From positions 1-64,000 of the forward strand of contig NZ_LOHE01000079.1 of NCBI RefSeq assembly GCF_001559865.1: DNA of 64,000 bases. The letters run 5' to 3'. The notes beneath the pieces are model-generated. The model was given only the letters and a program-made list of their open reading frames with translations. It ran no database searches and was not told the origin of the DNA. Positions 48,746 through 57,163 of this stretch are shown piece after piece; the stretch's first letter is position 1; each line of letters starts with the position of its first letter. Source of the DNA: Abyssisolibacter fermentans (GTDB taxonomy: Bacteria; Bacillota; Clostridia; Tissierellales; MCWD3). The position numbers and the translations under genes are program-made.

Positions 48746-48919
48746 TCACTTAAATTTTATTAGTAATAAAAGTGCTAAAATAGTTAATCCAAGCCCACTA
48801 CTTTTTAAAATCAACAAGTGTTTCATATCCTTTATTTTACCTTTTTTATAAAGCTTATCTGCTCCAAAAACAATAATTCCACCAATTAAAATCAACACTA
48901 TACCTAGTTCATACATCAT
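48746..48919 (-). CDS. 57-residue membrane protein between the T-box and valS
   Basis: The gene has an AGAGGAG site and encodes MMYELGIVLILIGGIIVFGA, a charged loop (DKLYKKGKIKDMKH) and a second helix (SSGLGLTILALLLLIKF). Two helices with a cytoplasmic basic loop are predicted. The second ATG (48916) could be the true start. No family is recognised. Its place directly after a T-box means that it would be expressed under amino-acid limitation together with valS. Confidence 0.55.
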   Translation of the reverse strand: MMYELGIVLILIGGIIVFGADKLYKKGKIKDMKHLLILKSSGLGLTILALLLLIKFK

Positions 48920-48959
48920 TATCACTCCTCTTTATGCTTAGGTCAAAACACAAAATAGA

Positions 48960-49215
48960 AGAAAAAAAATCCTCATCCTTGATAAGGACGAAGACTATTT
49001 TCGCGGTACCACCTTAATTTTATAAAATTCGATTATTTAAATTTTATAACTCTTTCAATAATAATAACGGTTATAACCGTTTGAGACTACTATTATTTCA
49101 TCTCAAAAGCTCATGAGCTACCTTCAACAAAAATTGCCATGTAATGTCTTTCAGCCAGTGAACACTACTCTCTATATAAGGATTTTTGTTTACTCCTCTC
49201 ATTCATAGCATTTAT
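48960..49215 (-). promoter_or_regulatory. T-box leader, probably valine-responsive
   Basis: Minus-strand RNA contains the T-box sequence AAGGTGGTACCGCG and a terminator (CTTCGTCCTT pairing with AAGGATGAGG, then a T-run). Stem I has the loop-E strands AGUA and GAA. Its specifier side reads GAAGGUAG, allowing GUA (Val) or GGU (Gly). Valine fits the downstream valS. The UGGU bulge pairs with an uncharged ACCA end. Confidence 0.85.
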
Positions 49216-49260
49216 GAAATATTAAATTAAAATATAATTACAATTATTATCCTATAATTT

Positions 49261-49809
49261 TTATTCTTTGTCAATGTTTTGATGCTTATTCTGATTAATT
49301 TTTTTAAATCCAATAAAATAATTTATAAAAGCAAACAATGCAATTAAAACTGCAATAGTTATAATAAAATAATTTAAATTTTTACTTATATCAAACGCTA
49401 TTATAAAAATTACTATGTAAAAAGTTAAAGTTGATAATTTACCATACTTATTTGCTGGTATAACTGTTTTATCCATATGACAAAACAAGAAAAATCCTCC
49501 AAAAATCATCAATAATTCTTTTATAACTATAAATACTAAGACCCAGAATGGTAAATAGTTTTTTATATATAGACATACTATAACAGTTATAAGTGTAAGT
49601 TTATCAGCTAAAGGATCTAAAATAGTTCCCCACTTTGTAATCATATCATATTTTCTTGCAATATAACCATCTAGAACATCAGTAATGCCTGCTAATATAA
49701 AAATACATGTAGCATATATCACACTGTATTCCATATATGAAAAAAATATTAATACATAAATTGGTATTAGAATAAATCTTATAGTAGTAAGAATATTTGG
49801 TATATTCAT
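49261..49809 (-). CDS. pgsA: CDP-diacylglycerol--glycerol-3-phosphate 3-phosphatidyltransferase
   Basis: The enzyme makes phosphatidylglycerol phosphate. NIPNILTTIRFILIPIYV is the typical PgsA N-terminus, and the CDP-alcohol signature reads DVLDGYIARKYDMITKWGTI followed by LDPLADKL. About five or six membrane helices fill the 182 residues. The ATG at 49809 is chosen for the typical N-terminus and the nearby GGGGTGG. Transcription is away from the T-box region. Confidence 0.9.
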   Translation of the reverse strand: MNIPNILTTIRFILIPIYVLIFFSYMEYSVIYATCIFILAGITDVLDGYIARKYDMITKWGTILDPLADKLTLITVIVCLYIKNYLPFWVLVFIVIKELLMIFGGFFLFCHMDKTVIPANKYGKLSTLTFYIVIFIIAFDISKNLNYFIITIAVLIALFAFINYFIGFKKINQNKHQNIDKE

Positions 49810-49969
49810 CTTCCACCCCATAATTTTTTTAAAATTTGGATAACACAATATCATTTTATTATATTTTTCTATTCAATGCAAATATAGACATAATATAATC
49901 TGTTTTTTAGTATAAAACTATTTTATTACACTTGCGTCATTAATTCAATATTTTAAGTTATTATTAATA

Positions 49970-50839
49970 TTATTTGCTATCTCTTATCATTGATATTCTA
50001 TTTACACCAATCAATGATGACATTATTAATATTCCACCAATTATAATTCTTAATCCTAACGGATCAGCAAAGAAACTTGCTCCAATAATAACTGAAAAAA
50101 TAATTCTACTAGCAGAAACTAATGATCCTGTGGCAGCATCTACATATCTGTATCCAGCAGTAATAAATAATTGACCTACAGCACCCAGTAAACCTGATAT
50201 AATTATATAATACATATAACTAATTGAAACTGTTTCAAAACTAGGTAGAGCAGTAAAAAAACTCATAAGACTGCCAAACCCCATAAGATAAAATACTATT
50301 AAATAGCTTTCATCATACTTTCTGGCTTCTCTTAAAGACGTTATAGCAAACGCAGCAATAAGACCTGAAATAAGAGCAATTACATCTCCAATATTTATAC
50401 TATTGAAATCAGGTACTACTACTAAATAATATCCAATAATTGTTAGACTTAAAAATAAATAATATATTTTGGGGATTTTTTCACCGTTGATTTTAGGCGC
50501 TATCAAAAAAACAAAAACTGGATAGGTCATATTTAACATATTTGCATTTGTAATAGTTGTAAGCTGTATTCCATAAAAGAATAATATTATTGTAAAAGTA
50601 TTAAGAACAGCTCTAAGCGAAACCCACTTAACATTGTTAGGTCTAAGACTCTTTTTTTTAACTACAACATATGTACAAGCTAATATAAATCCTATAAAAA
50701 ATCTTGAAAATGCCAATATACTTCCTGATAAATTTGTATTTACTGTAACTATTTTACCAAAAGCAGAACTTATTGCAAAAAAAATAGCTGATAGTAATAA
50801 TAATACTATACCCTTGTATGTATTATTTGTTTTTGTCAT
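49970..50839 (-). CDS. EamA/DMT-family transporter
   Basis: Ten hydrophobic helices form two EamA repeats (about 10-140 and 150-285). LLLSAIFFAISSAFGKIV and the later SLVSASRIIFSVIIGASFF are characteristic. Substrates in this family are amino acids or other metabolites and cannot be fixed here. The ATG at 50839 follows AGGCGAGG. The gene is not coupled to its neighbours. Confidence 0.85.
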   Translation of the reverse strand: MTKTNNTYKGIVLLLLSAIFFAISSAFGKIVTVNTNLSGSILAFSRFFIGFILACTYVVVKKKSLRPNNVKWVSLRAVLNTFTIILFFYGIQLTTITNANMLNMTYPVFVFLIAPKINGEKIPKIYYLFLSLTIIGYYLVVVPDFNSINIGDVIALISGLIAAFAITSLREARKYDESYLIVFYLMGFGSLMSFFTALPSFETVSISYMYYIIISGLLGAVGQLFITAGYRYVDAATGSLVSASRIIFSVIIGASFFADPLGLRIIIGGILIMSSLIGVNRISMIRDSK

Positions 50840-51026
50840 AACCTCGCCTACTTTCATATCTTTAACTATACTTTTTATATAAATTAATATAGCTATAATT
50901 AAAGTTTAATTTAAAAACATATAAATTTCAACAAAAAAACCAATTATTTTGGGATTATGTGCAGTAACAAATATATAAATCAAAGAATATCATAATCGTA
51001 ACAAGGTAAGGAGGTTTAATAGAATA

Positions 51027-51245
51027 ATGCATAAACATAAATTTACTTATCTAATTATTATATTAATAATTATAATTAGCTTAACTTTAGTTGGGTGTAA
51101 AGAAAACAAAAGTCAAAATTTAAAACTAGTAAATACAATGAACTCTCAAGTAAACATTGACCAAAATATAGCAATAACAAAAGCATTGAATACAAAATAT
51201 AATATTAAATCAATGACCGCTTTTTTAGTGGTCACTTACATATAG
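51027..51245 (+). CDS. Short lipoprotein, possibly truncated
   Basis: A strong AAGGAGG site precedes a lipoprotein signal (YLIIILIIIISLTLVGC, Cys near 25). The remaining 47 residues are mostly polar. The last codons fall in a hairpin (TGACCGC... GTGGTCA), and the repeat R2 begins 70 bp further. The odd hydrophobic end (MTAFLVVTYI) suggests that a longer gene was cut or shifted. Function unknown. Confidence 0.45.
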   Translation: MHKHKFTYLIIILIIIISLTLVGCKENKSQNLKLVNTMNSQVNIDQNIAITKALNTKYNIKSMTAFLVVTYI

Positions 51246-51318
51246 ATGTAATAATTTGAAAATAATTATCAATATCTATAATAGTGTAAAATTTCTGGAA
51301 TATATTACAATTTGACAA

Positions 51319-51666
51319 CCAATACTTTGAAATTTTTCTAATTAAAAATTAAATTGCTTAAATTTATTTTAGCTCTCTAATATGTAGCGAGGGAGCCATG
51401 CAGGAATCTTTCTCTTACGCGGTGTGTATACATGTTTTGAGTAGAGAACAGAAATCTATGATTTCTTGTGAATCACTTACTGCTAGGAATGAAATGAGTA
51501 GGAGTTACCTCTTTATTATAAATTGAAGGAAAAAACATGCGTACCAATGTTCCTTAGAAAGAAACCCTGCATGTCTCCTAGCATCTTTATGGTTGCTAGT
51601 TAATAATACAAATTTATGTTTAGTATCCAGACTGGTATTAAATGTATTTAAAATTGCACTATTGTA
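51319..51666 (-). repeat. Dispersed 350-bp element, copy R2
   Basis: This is the inverse-oriented partner of R1 (14875-15226), with about 90% identity by eye. It has the same long imperfect hairpin arms (GGGAGCCATGCAGGAATCTT... against ...AAACCCTGCATGTCTCC) and the core repeat at its centre (51440-51504). It lies between the short lipoprotein gene and the permease terminator. Confidence 0.8.
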
Positions 51667-51696
51667 TTCAATATGATATATTATACTTATAATAAA

Positions 51697-51731
51697 AACC
51701 CATAGACGACTTGGTAGGCTGACTATGGGTT
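51697..51731 (-). terminator. Terminator of the amino-acid permease gene
   Basis: AACCCATAG and CTATGGGTT form the stem, followed on the minus strand by TTTTTATTAT. A second weaker hairpin (CCTTAT/ATAAGG, 51747-51769) lies between it and the gene end. Confidence 0.75.
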
Positions 51732-51772
51732 GAATCATTTTCTAAAGTCCTTATATCTCTAAATAAGGGCTT

Positions 51773-53110
51773 TTATGCGTTTTCAACACTTATTTCCATA
51801 TTAACTTCTTTACTTCTAATTATACCAAATGCTATAGCAAATAACATAACTGCTGCATTTCCAATTAACCCAACTTTATCAAGATTAGCTGCCATCAATA
51901 CAGCTTGAAGTGCTATAACTAAAACTGATACTATATTTAAAATATAAAACCAAGTGTTACTAACATGAAATGGAGAAGCTTCCCATTGTTTTGGAAAAAG
52001 CTTTGGAAGCCTAAAACATCCGAATCCAATAATTAATAAGCTTATAAAGTTAAGTAATAACGCAAAATTGGCAATATACTCAATATCAAGTCCTGTTAAA
52101 ATAGGTATTAATCCAACTATATAAAATATTAATAAAAGCTTATAAGGTGTATTATATTTAGTATGAAGCTTAGCAAGTGAATTAGGAAACCATCCGTCGA
52201 CACATGCCTGCATTATTGGTTTTGTAACCCAGCTTACAGTTGCATTTAGTGTAGTAATAAGTGCAAACATCGCACCACCTACGATGAAGAATACATACAA
52301 CCAATTTGGTAAAATAGCTTCAGCAGCTAATGTTAAAGGCTTTCCTGCAACTTGATCAACTGGTAATACACCTGCTGCAACGGTACTCATTAAAGCATAT
52401 AAACATGCAACAATAAGCGTCGCAACTATAAGAACAAATGGAATATCTCTCTTGGCATCTTTTGCTTCAGCACTAAGGTTAAGTATTACACTCGCGCCAC
52501 CAGTTGCAAACGTTAATAATGCCATTGCTGTTAATAATCCTGTAATACCTTCTGTCATAAAACCTGGGTTTTGAAAATATCCCGGTTTTATTTCAAAAAC
52601 TCCAAATCCTGTGAACGCTGCAAGTGCCACTGCAAGAATAACAACCATTGCTGATTGAAGTTTTGTAGCCTCTTTAACTCCAAAGAAGTTAATAACAAAA
52701 ACTATTGTCAAAATAACTATTGCAACTAATTTGGGAGGTATTGCAGGTACTAGTGCAAAGAAATAATCAGCAAATGAAATTGCATACATTGCTATGGAAA
52801 CGTTAGCTACAAGATAAATAATAATAAACATTCCCGCAAATTTCTTGCCAACAAATACTGCTGCTTGTGTATATTGACCACCTCTTAATCTTACTGAACT
52901 TGTTATGAAAATCATGGGAATAGTTAAACCAATAACTGCTACCGCAGCTAGCATAAATGCTAAATTTACAGAACGTCCTGTCATTGCAATAGCTACTCCT
53001 GTCAAAGCCATAATACCTGCACCAATGGTCTGCCCTATAGCCACTGGAAATAGTTCTTTACGCCCCAATGACTTTGTTAAATTTTTAGTTGAAACACTAC
53101 TATCAGACAT
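51773..53110 (-). CDS. APC-family amino-acid permease
   Basis: The 445-residue protein has about 12 helices and the family start LFPVAIGQTIGAGIMALTGV, whose GxG segment in helix 1 binds substrate. An acidic ATAKDAKRDIPF-like loop (SAEAKDAKRDIPFV) follows helix 6. It probably exchanges or imports an amino acid by H+ symport. GGAGG precedes the ATG. MITE-like element B lies in its promoter region. It is followed by a terminator. Confidence 0.88.
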   Translation of the reverse strand: MSDSSVSTKNLTKSLGRKELFPVAIGQTIGAGIMALTGVAIAMTGRSVNLAFMLAAVAVIGLTIPMIFITSSVRLRGGQYTQAAVFVGKKFAGMFIIIYLVANVSIAMYAISFADYFFALVPAIPPKLVAIVILTIVFVINFFGVKEATKLQSAMVVILAVALAAFTGFGVFEIKPGYFQNPGFMTEGITGLLTAMALLTFATGGASVILNLSAEAKDAKRDIPFVLIVATLIVACLYALMSTVAAGVLPVDQVAGKPLTLAAEAILPNWLYVFFIVGGAMFALITTLNATVSWVTKPIMQACVDGWFPNSLAKLHTKYNTPYKLLLIFYIVGLIPILTGLDIEYIANFALLLNFISLLIIGFGCFRLPKLFPKQWEASPFHVSNTWFYILNIVSVLVIALQAVLMAANLDKVGLIGNAAVMLFAIAFGIIRSKEVNMEISVENA

Positions 53111-53144
53111 AATATTCCTCCTTGTTAGTTAAATATATCAGAGA

Positions 53145-53221
53145 GATTGTCTCAAAATGCCAGAATCCTTGTTATTAAAACACCTTATTTGACAACTAAA
53201 ATTAACATTTTGAAACAACCC
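53145..53221. mobile_element. MITE-like element B, short
   Basis: GATTGTCTCAAAATGCCAG at the left and the complement of GGGTTGTTTCAAAATGTTAA at the right bound 77 bp. These ends match those of element A (about 16 of 19 bases), but the core repeats are missing, as expected for an internal deletion. Confidence 0.6.
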
Positions 53222-53245
53222 TTATCAGTTTATATGATCAATATA

Positions 53246-54028
53246 TTAAATGAATATTTCAGGTTCTTTTCTGTCATGCGCCATAACTGCAAGAAGTTTA
53301 ATTTGTTCTTTAAATTTAGGAACACTTACTTCTCTTGCACCTTCTGGACAATTTCTAACACATCTATAACATAGAATGCATCTAAAATTATCTGTTCTTT
53401 TAGGGTTATTAGGATCTATTGCTTTCATAGGGCAGATTTCTACACATTTACCACAGTTTTTACATTTATCATTAACCGTTGGTGAAATTGGCAAATCAGT
53501 TGAATGTTTGTACGGAAAATTACCAGGTACTTTTATATTTAAATCATCAAGATTTGATAAACTAGATATCTTTTCTAATATTTTCTGTCCAAACTCTTCT
53601 TGTTCTTTAGCGTCTGTTTCATCTGGTCTTCCTGCTCCTAATCCATTGTTAAAAGAATGTTCACCCACAAATGCAGCCGCAGCTACCGATTTAAATCCAC
53701 ACTTCTCAGCTCCATTTTTAAGTTCTAATAGTGCATCTTCATATGCTCTGTTACCATATACTACTATTGGTACGCATAATGTACCATCAGCAGCTGTTCT
53801 ATTGAATATTTCTTTTGCAACAGGTACCATTCTACCATTATAAACAGGCATTCCAAAGAGTATCAATTCATCCTTTTCAAATACTCTTCTTTCCCATCTC
53901 TTATCAAAATCAGTTAAATCCAAATGTTTTATTTCTCCTATATCCATTCCTTTGGCTATGTTTTCTAGTGTTTTCTTTGTAGTACCTGTTGGTGAAAAAT
54001 ACATAAGTGTTACTTTATTAAATTTCAT
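53246..54028 (-). CDS. EFR1-type flavodoxin-ferredoxin fusion protein
   Basis: The N-terminal half (about 1-165) is a flavodoxin-like fold with the FMN phosphate-binding loop YFSPTGTTKKT. The C-terminal half has two [4Fe-4S] motifs, CKNCGKCVEICP and CILCYRCVRNCP. This is the EFR1 architecture of anaerobes, which likely shuttles electrons between ferredoxin and flavin partners. The partner is unknown; the downstream permease is not obviously related. Confidence 0.88.
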   Translation of the reverse strand: MKFNKVTLMYFSPTGTTKKTLENIAKGMDIGEIKHLDLTDFDKRWERRVFEKDELILFGMPVYNGRMVPVAKEIFNRTAADGTLCVPIVVYGNRAYEDALLELKNGAEKCGFKSVAAAAFVGEHSFNNGLGAGRPDETDAKEQEEFGQKILEKISSLSNLDDLNIKVPGNFPYKHSTDLPISPTVNDKCKNCGKCVEICPMKAIDPNNPKRTDNFRCILCYRCVRNCPEGAREVSVPKFKEQIKLLAVMAHDRKEPEIFI

Positions 54029-54201
54029 TTTTTCTACCTCCTATTATAATTTCTATAGTTAAGTGCAAAATGCTACACTATTCATAAATTCTACCTTTAA
54101 ATGCATTGAAATAACTTTGTTTCCCCCATTTTAAGCATATATTAGTTATGAATACTATCAATATAGTCACTAGGTATCATCTAATGTTTCTTTGAAAGAG
54201 T

Positions 54202-54330
54202 GACTTCAAGAGTTCGTTTCTTCATCGTTTCTAAGTAGAAAACCAAAATCTGCGATTTTGAGTGAATCACTTACTGCTAGGAACGTAGTGAGTAGTGAGT
54301 TTCATATTTATTTCGAAACGAGCTCTTGTC
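54202..54330. mobile_element. MITE-like element C carrying a core repeat
   Basis: AAGAGTTCGTTTC (54208-54220) and GAAACGAGCTCTT (54315-54327) are terminal inverted repeats, different from those of A and B. The centre (54233-54298) is an inverted copy of the core repeat (AAATCTGCGATTTTGAG, GTGAATCACTTACTGCTAGG). It lies between the EFR1 and MalY-redoxin genes. Confidence 0.65.
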
Positions 54331-54463
54331 GGAACCGTCAAAGATTATACACATATTGAAAAAACTATATGATAACGTGTAGAGATGATTCCCCTCGCCA
54401 AAAACTTATGAACTTAAGCAATAAAAGTTATCCACATTATATAAATTTACATTTTGTTACTAC

Positions 54464-56155
54464 CTATAGTTTTTCTATCATTTCTTCAACGCTTGGAATA
54501 TCTGATGCATCTTTACCATAATGTACAAATTCCACTATGCCTTTTTCATTAATTAAGAATGCTGCTGGTAATTGAAGTTCGTTTCCTTCATATTTTCCAT
54601 GTTGTATACCCATTTGCATTGCTTTCATTCCTTTTTCAAGAACTTTTCCTGATGCCATACCCATTTGACTATAAGCTGTATTGAGATTATACAGTTTATA
54701 TAATTTCTGGTCAGGATCACAAATAATATCATAAGGAATATCTTCTTTTTTTACTTGATCACTTATTGTCTCTGCATCACTTTGTAAAACTACAAATAAT
54801 TGTGCATCTTTATCGGTAAACTCTTTATATCTTTCAATAAATTCTGCTATATCTACCTGACAAAGAGTACAGCCATAATATCTTAAAAACACAAGATAAG
54901 TTTTCTTATCAAGTTTAGATTTAAAATCAATATTTTTTTCCCAAGGTGTATCATATGTAAAGTCTCTTAATTTATCACCTATTCGAACTTTATTCATTGT
55001 GTTTGCTATTCTTACTAAACATTCATGAAGTATGCTTCTAGGACAAGCAACATTAATTCTTTGAAAATATTTACCTTCTGGTCCAAACATTGTACCCCCA
55101 TCAAGTAATACATTTGCATCTTCTACCATAAGCTTATCAAGTTCTTCTCCACCTATGCGGTAAGCCTCTAAATCTATCCACGCTAGATAAGTTCCTTCTG
55201 CTGGAACATATTTAGCTTTAGGAAGATGCTTGTCCAAGAATTCCTTAATATAATTCATATTACCGTCAATATAATCATTTACTTGATCTAACCAGTCTTC
55301 ACTTTCATCAAATGCTGCTTGAACGGCCCAAATTGAAAGTGGAGAAGAAGCACTCATCCCTACAACTTCATTCCATCTTTCTTTAAATTCTTTATTTTTA
55401 ATAATTATATGTGACATTTGCAAACCTGCAAGATTAAATGATTTACTAGGTGCTGTACAAACAATGATTCTATCTTCTTTAGGGAAAAGTGTATCAATAA
55501 CAGTATGTTTTACACCTTTTCTTACTATGTCATAATGGATTTCATCTGATACCAAAATTACATCATTTGCAAGACAAATTTCTCCTACTCTTCTTAGTTC
55601 TTCTTCTTTCCAAACCCTTCCCACTGGATTATGTGGTGAACATAAAACCATCATTTTATTGTTAGGATCTTTTGCTTTTGCTTCTAAATCTTCAAAATCC
55701 ATAGTATAGTAACCATCATTATTAATTAATGCATTATTTACTACCACACGTTTATTATTTTCAATACTTGTTGTAAACGGATAATAAACAGGTCTTTGAA
55801 TTATGACTCCATCGCCTTCTTTAGTAAAACATTTAATTAAATTGCTAATTGCAGGAACCACACCAGGACTAATAAAAATATCTTCAGAATGTACATACCA
55901 ACCGAATCTTCTCTGCATCCATGAGCAAACTGCTCTATAGTATTCACCTGTCATACACATGCTATACCCAAATATTTCTCTATCAGTTCTTGCCTTAATT
56001 GCTTCTTGAATAGGTTTTGCACAAGCAAAATCCATATCAGCTACCCATAATGGTAATGTATCTGCATCAACTTCTGGGTTTATCATTGCACCAAATTCCC
56101 ATTTTCCACTATTAGTACCCTTTCGGTCAACGATTCTATCTAAATCGTATTTCAT
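54464..56155 (-). CDS. MalY/PatB-type C-S lyase fused to a redoxin-like domain
   Basis: Residues 1-390 form a MalY/PatB PLP enzyme: pyridoxal Lys238 in TAPSKSFNLAG, SPHNPVGRVW, and VSDEIHYDI. It would split cystathionine or another C-S bond to a thiol, pyruvate and ammonia. Residues about 410-563 are thioredoxin/AhpC-like (YLVFLRYYGCTLCQVDI with Cys429 and Cys432, AFLINEKGIVEF). The frame is continuous. Ordinary PatB proteins have about 390 residues. The ATG at 56155 has AAGGAG at 9 nt; one further upstream abuts the site. Operator-like repeats lie upstream. Confidence 0.85.
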   Translation of the reverse strand: MKYDLDRIVDRKGTNSGKWEFGAMINPEVDADTLPLWVADMDFACAKPIQEAIKARTDREIFGYSMCMTGEYYRAVCSWMQRRFGWYVHSEDIFISPGVVPAISNLIKCFTKEGDGVIIQRPVYYPFTTSIENNKRVVVNNALINNDGYYTMDFEDLEAKAKDPNNKMMVLCSPHNPVGRVWKEEELRRVGEICLANDVILVSDEIHYDIVRKGVKHTVIDTLFPKEDRIIVCTAPSKSFNLAGLQMSHIIIKNKEFKERWNEVVGMSASSPLSIWAVQAAFDESEDWLDQVNDYIDGNMNYIKEFLDKHLPKAKYVPAEGTYLAWIDLEAYRIGGEELDKLMVEDANVLLDGGTMFGPEGKYFQRINVACPRSILHECLVRIANTMNKVRIGDKLRDFTYDTPWEKNIDFKSKLDKKTYLVFLRYYGCTLCQVDIAEFIERYKEFTDKDAQLFVVLQSDAETISDQVKKEDIPYDIICDPDQKLYKLYNLNTAYSQMGMASGKVLEKGMKAMQMGIQHGKYEGNELQLPAAFLINEKGIVEFVHYGKDASDIPSVEEMIEKL

Positions 56156-56416
56156 AACAATCATCTCCTTTTTATTTTTTTATACTGTACTTGTACTTAA
56201 TGATTAATATGCAGTTATCCTAGCTTATAATCTCGTTTAATGCTATTTTTATACATCTCACCTTCTTACTTTATTTAATAATTTATATACCTTTGAAAAT
56301 GAGTAATCTATGTTTGCTAATTTATTTGCAGCAAACGTTTTTTTACAGTCTATTTTTACACCTATTTCTTGATAGGTGACAAAATATAAACTATAAAAAG
56401 ATAAAACATCACATAA

Positions 56417-56435
56417 TAGTTTAGGTTCTATACTA
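56417..56435. promoter_or_regulatory. MarR-type operator candidate O1
   Basis: TAGTTTAGGTTCTATACTA is a near-palindrome with the same arms as O2 and O3. It is the copy nearest to the MalY-redoxin gene start. Confidence 0.55.
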
Positions 56436-56472
56436 TTCGAATAAAAAAAATCATTTTGCTATTATTTTACAT

Positions 56473-56491
56473 TAGTTTAGCATCTATACTA
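56473..56491. promoter_or_regulatory. MarR-type operator candidate O2
   Basis: TAGTTTAGCATCTATACTA keeps the arms TAGTTTAG and CTATACTA with a different centre. Confidence 0.5.
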
Positions 56492-56537
56492 TTTGCGTGT
56501 ATAAAGCTATTATTTCATTCCTCAAAGGCTATCTTTT

Positions 56538-56595
56538 TAAAATACATTAGGAAAATTATATTTGTAACAGCTAATGTATAATTTCCTATGTATTT
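56538..56595 (-). terminator. Long hairpin downstream of the marR gene
   Basis: AAAATACATTAGGAAAATTATA and its near complement form a stem of about 20 bp around a loop. It lies 110 bp after the MarR stop, so it may end that transcript, although the T-tract is short. Confidence 0.45.
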
Positions 56596-56598
56596 TAA

Positions 56599-56617
56599 TA
56601 GTTTAGGACCTATACTA
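56599..56617. promoter_or_regulatory. MarR-type operator candidate O3
   Basis: TAGTTTAGGACCTATACTA is the most symmetrical of the three copies (odd centre, one A/T asymmetry per arm). It lies about 90 bp from the end of the MarR gene. Confidence 0.55.
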
Positions 56618-56704
56618 TAATAATATAAAAAATAAATACTTTATTACTTTACTAGTATAATATGATTCTTCGTATTTTGTCAAGTATTTTGTTTAAATGT
56701 CACT

Positions 56705-57163
56705 TTATGAATTTTTCCCATATTTATCCATGTTACGCAGTACTTTCAAACAAGTTGAAATTTCTTGAGTTCTTACGTTTTTTATGCTATCTAGATACAT
56801 TTGGTAATTTTTTTTATCTAATTCTTTATGAAATTCAAATATTTTTTGTCCTTTTTCTGTTAAGGATAATTTTATTCTCCTATTATCTTCAGGTTCCTTT
56901 TCTTTATTTACTATTTTTTTTTCAGTTAATTTATCAATTATTTGAGAAACAGCTCCTTTAGTCTTTCCTGTTATATTCGCAATATCAGTTACTCCTATAC
57001 GCTCAGATTTACCGATTAATTTTATAGTATGTGCTTCAACCATATATAACAAATCATCTGTTCCATAGTTTCGTGGAACTGAATCATATGCATGTATATC
57101 TCTAGAAATTTTGTATATTAATTCCATGAATTCATCAAATACTTGTTCTCTTTCTCTATTCAT
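56705..57163 (-). CDS. MarR-family transcriptional regulator
   Basis: The 152-residue protein has the MarR winged helix (VTDIANITGKTKGAVSQIID, then KLTEKKIVNKEKEPEDNRRI with the DxR wing). The first and last helices form the usual dimer interface. The ATG at 57163 follows AAGGAAGG; a TTG one codon upstream is also open. The three TAGTTTAG palindromes between it and the MalY-redoxin gene are plausible binding sites, suggesting that it controls thiol or sulfur metabolism (inference). Confidence 0.85.
   Translation of the reverse strand: MNREREQVFDEFMELIYKISRDIHAYDSVPRNYGTDDLLYMVEAHTIKLIGKSERIGVTDIANITGKTKGAVSQIIDKLTEKKIVNKEKEPEDNRRIKLSLTEKGQKIFEFHKELDKKNYQMYLDSIKNVRTQEISTCLKVLRNMDKYGKNS

Noticed and set aside
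51505-51738. Minus-strand open frame of 77 codons across repeat R2
   Set aside because: It runs through the inverted-repeat element and the permease terminator; the equivalent frame is not kept in R1, and no ribosome binding site is present.
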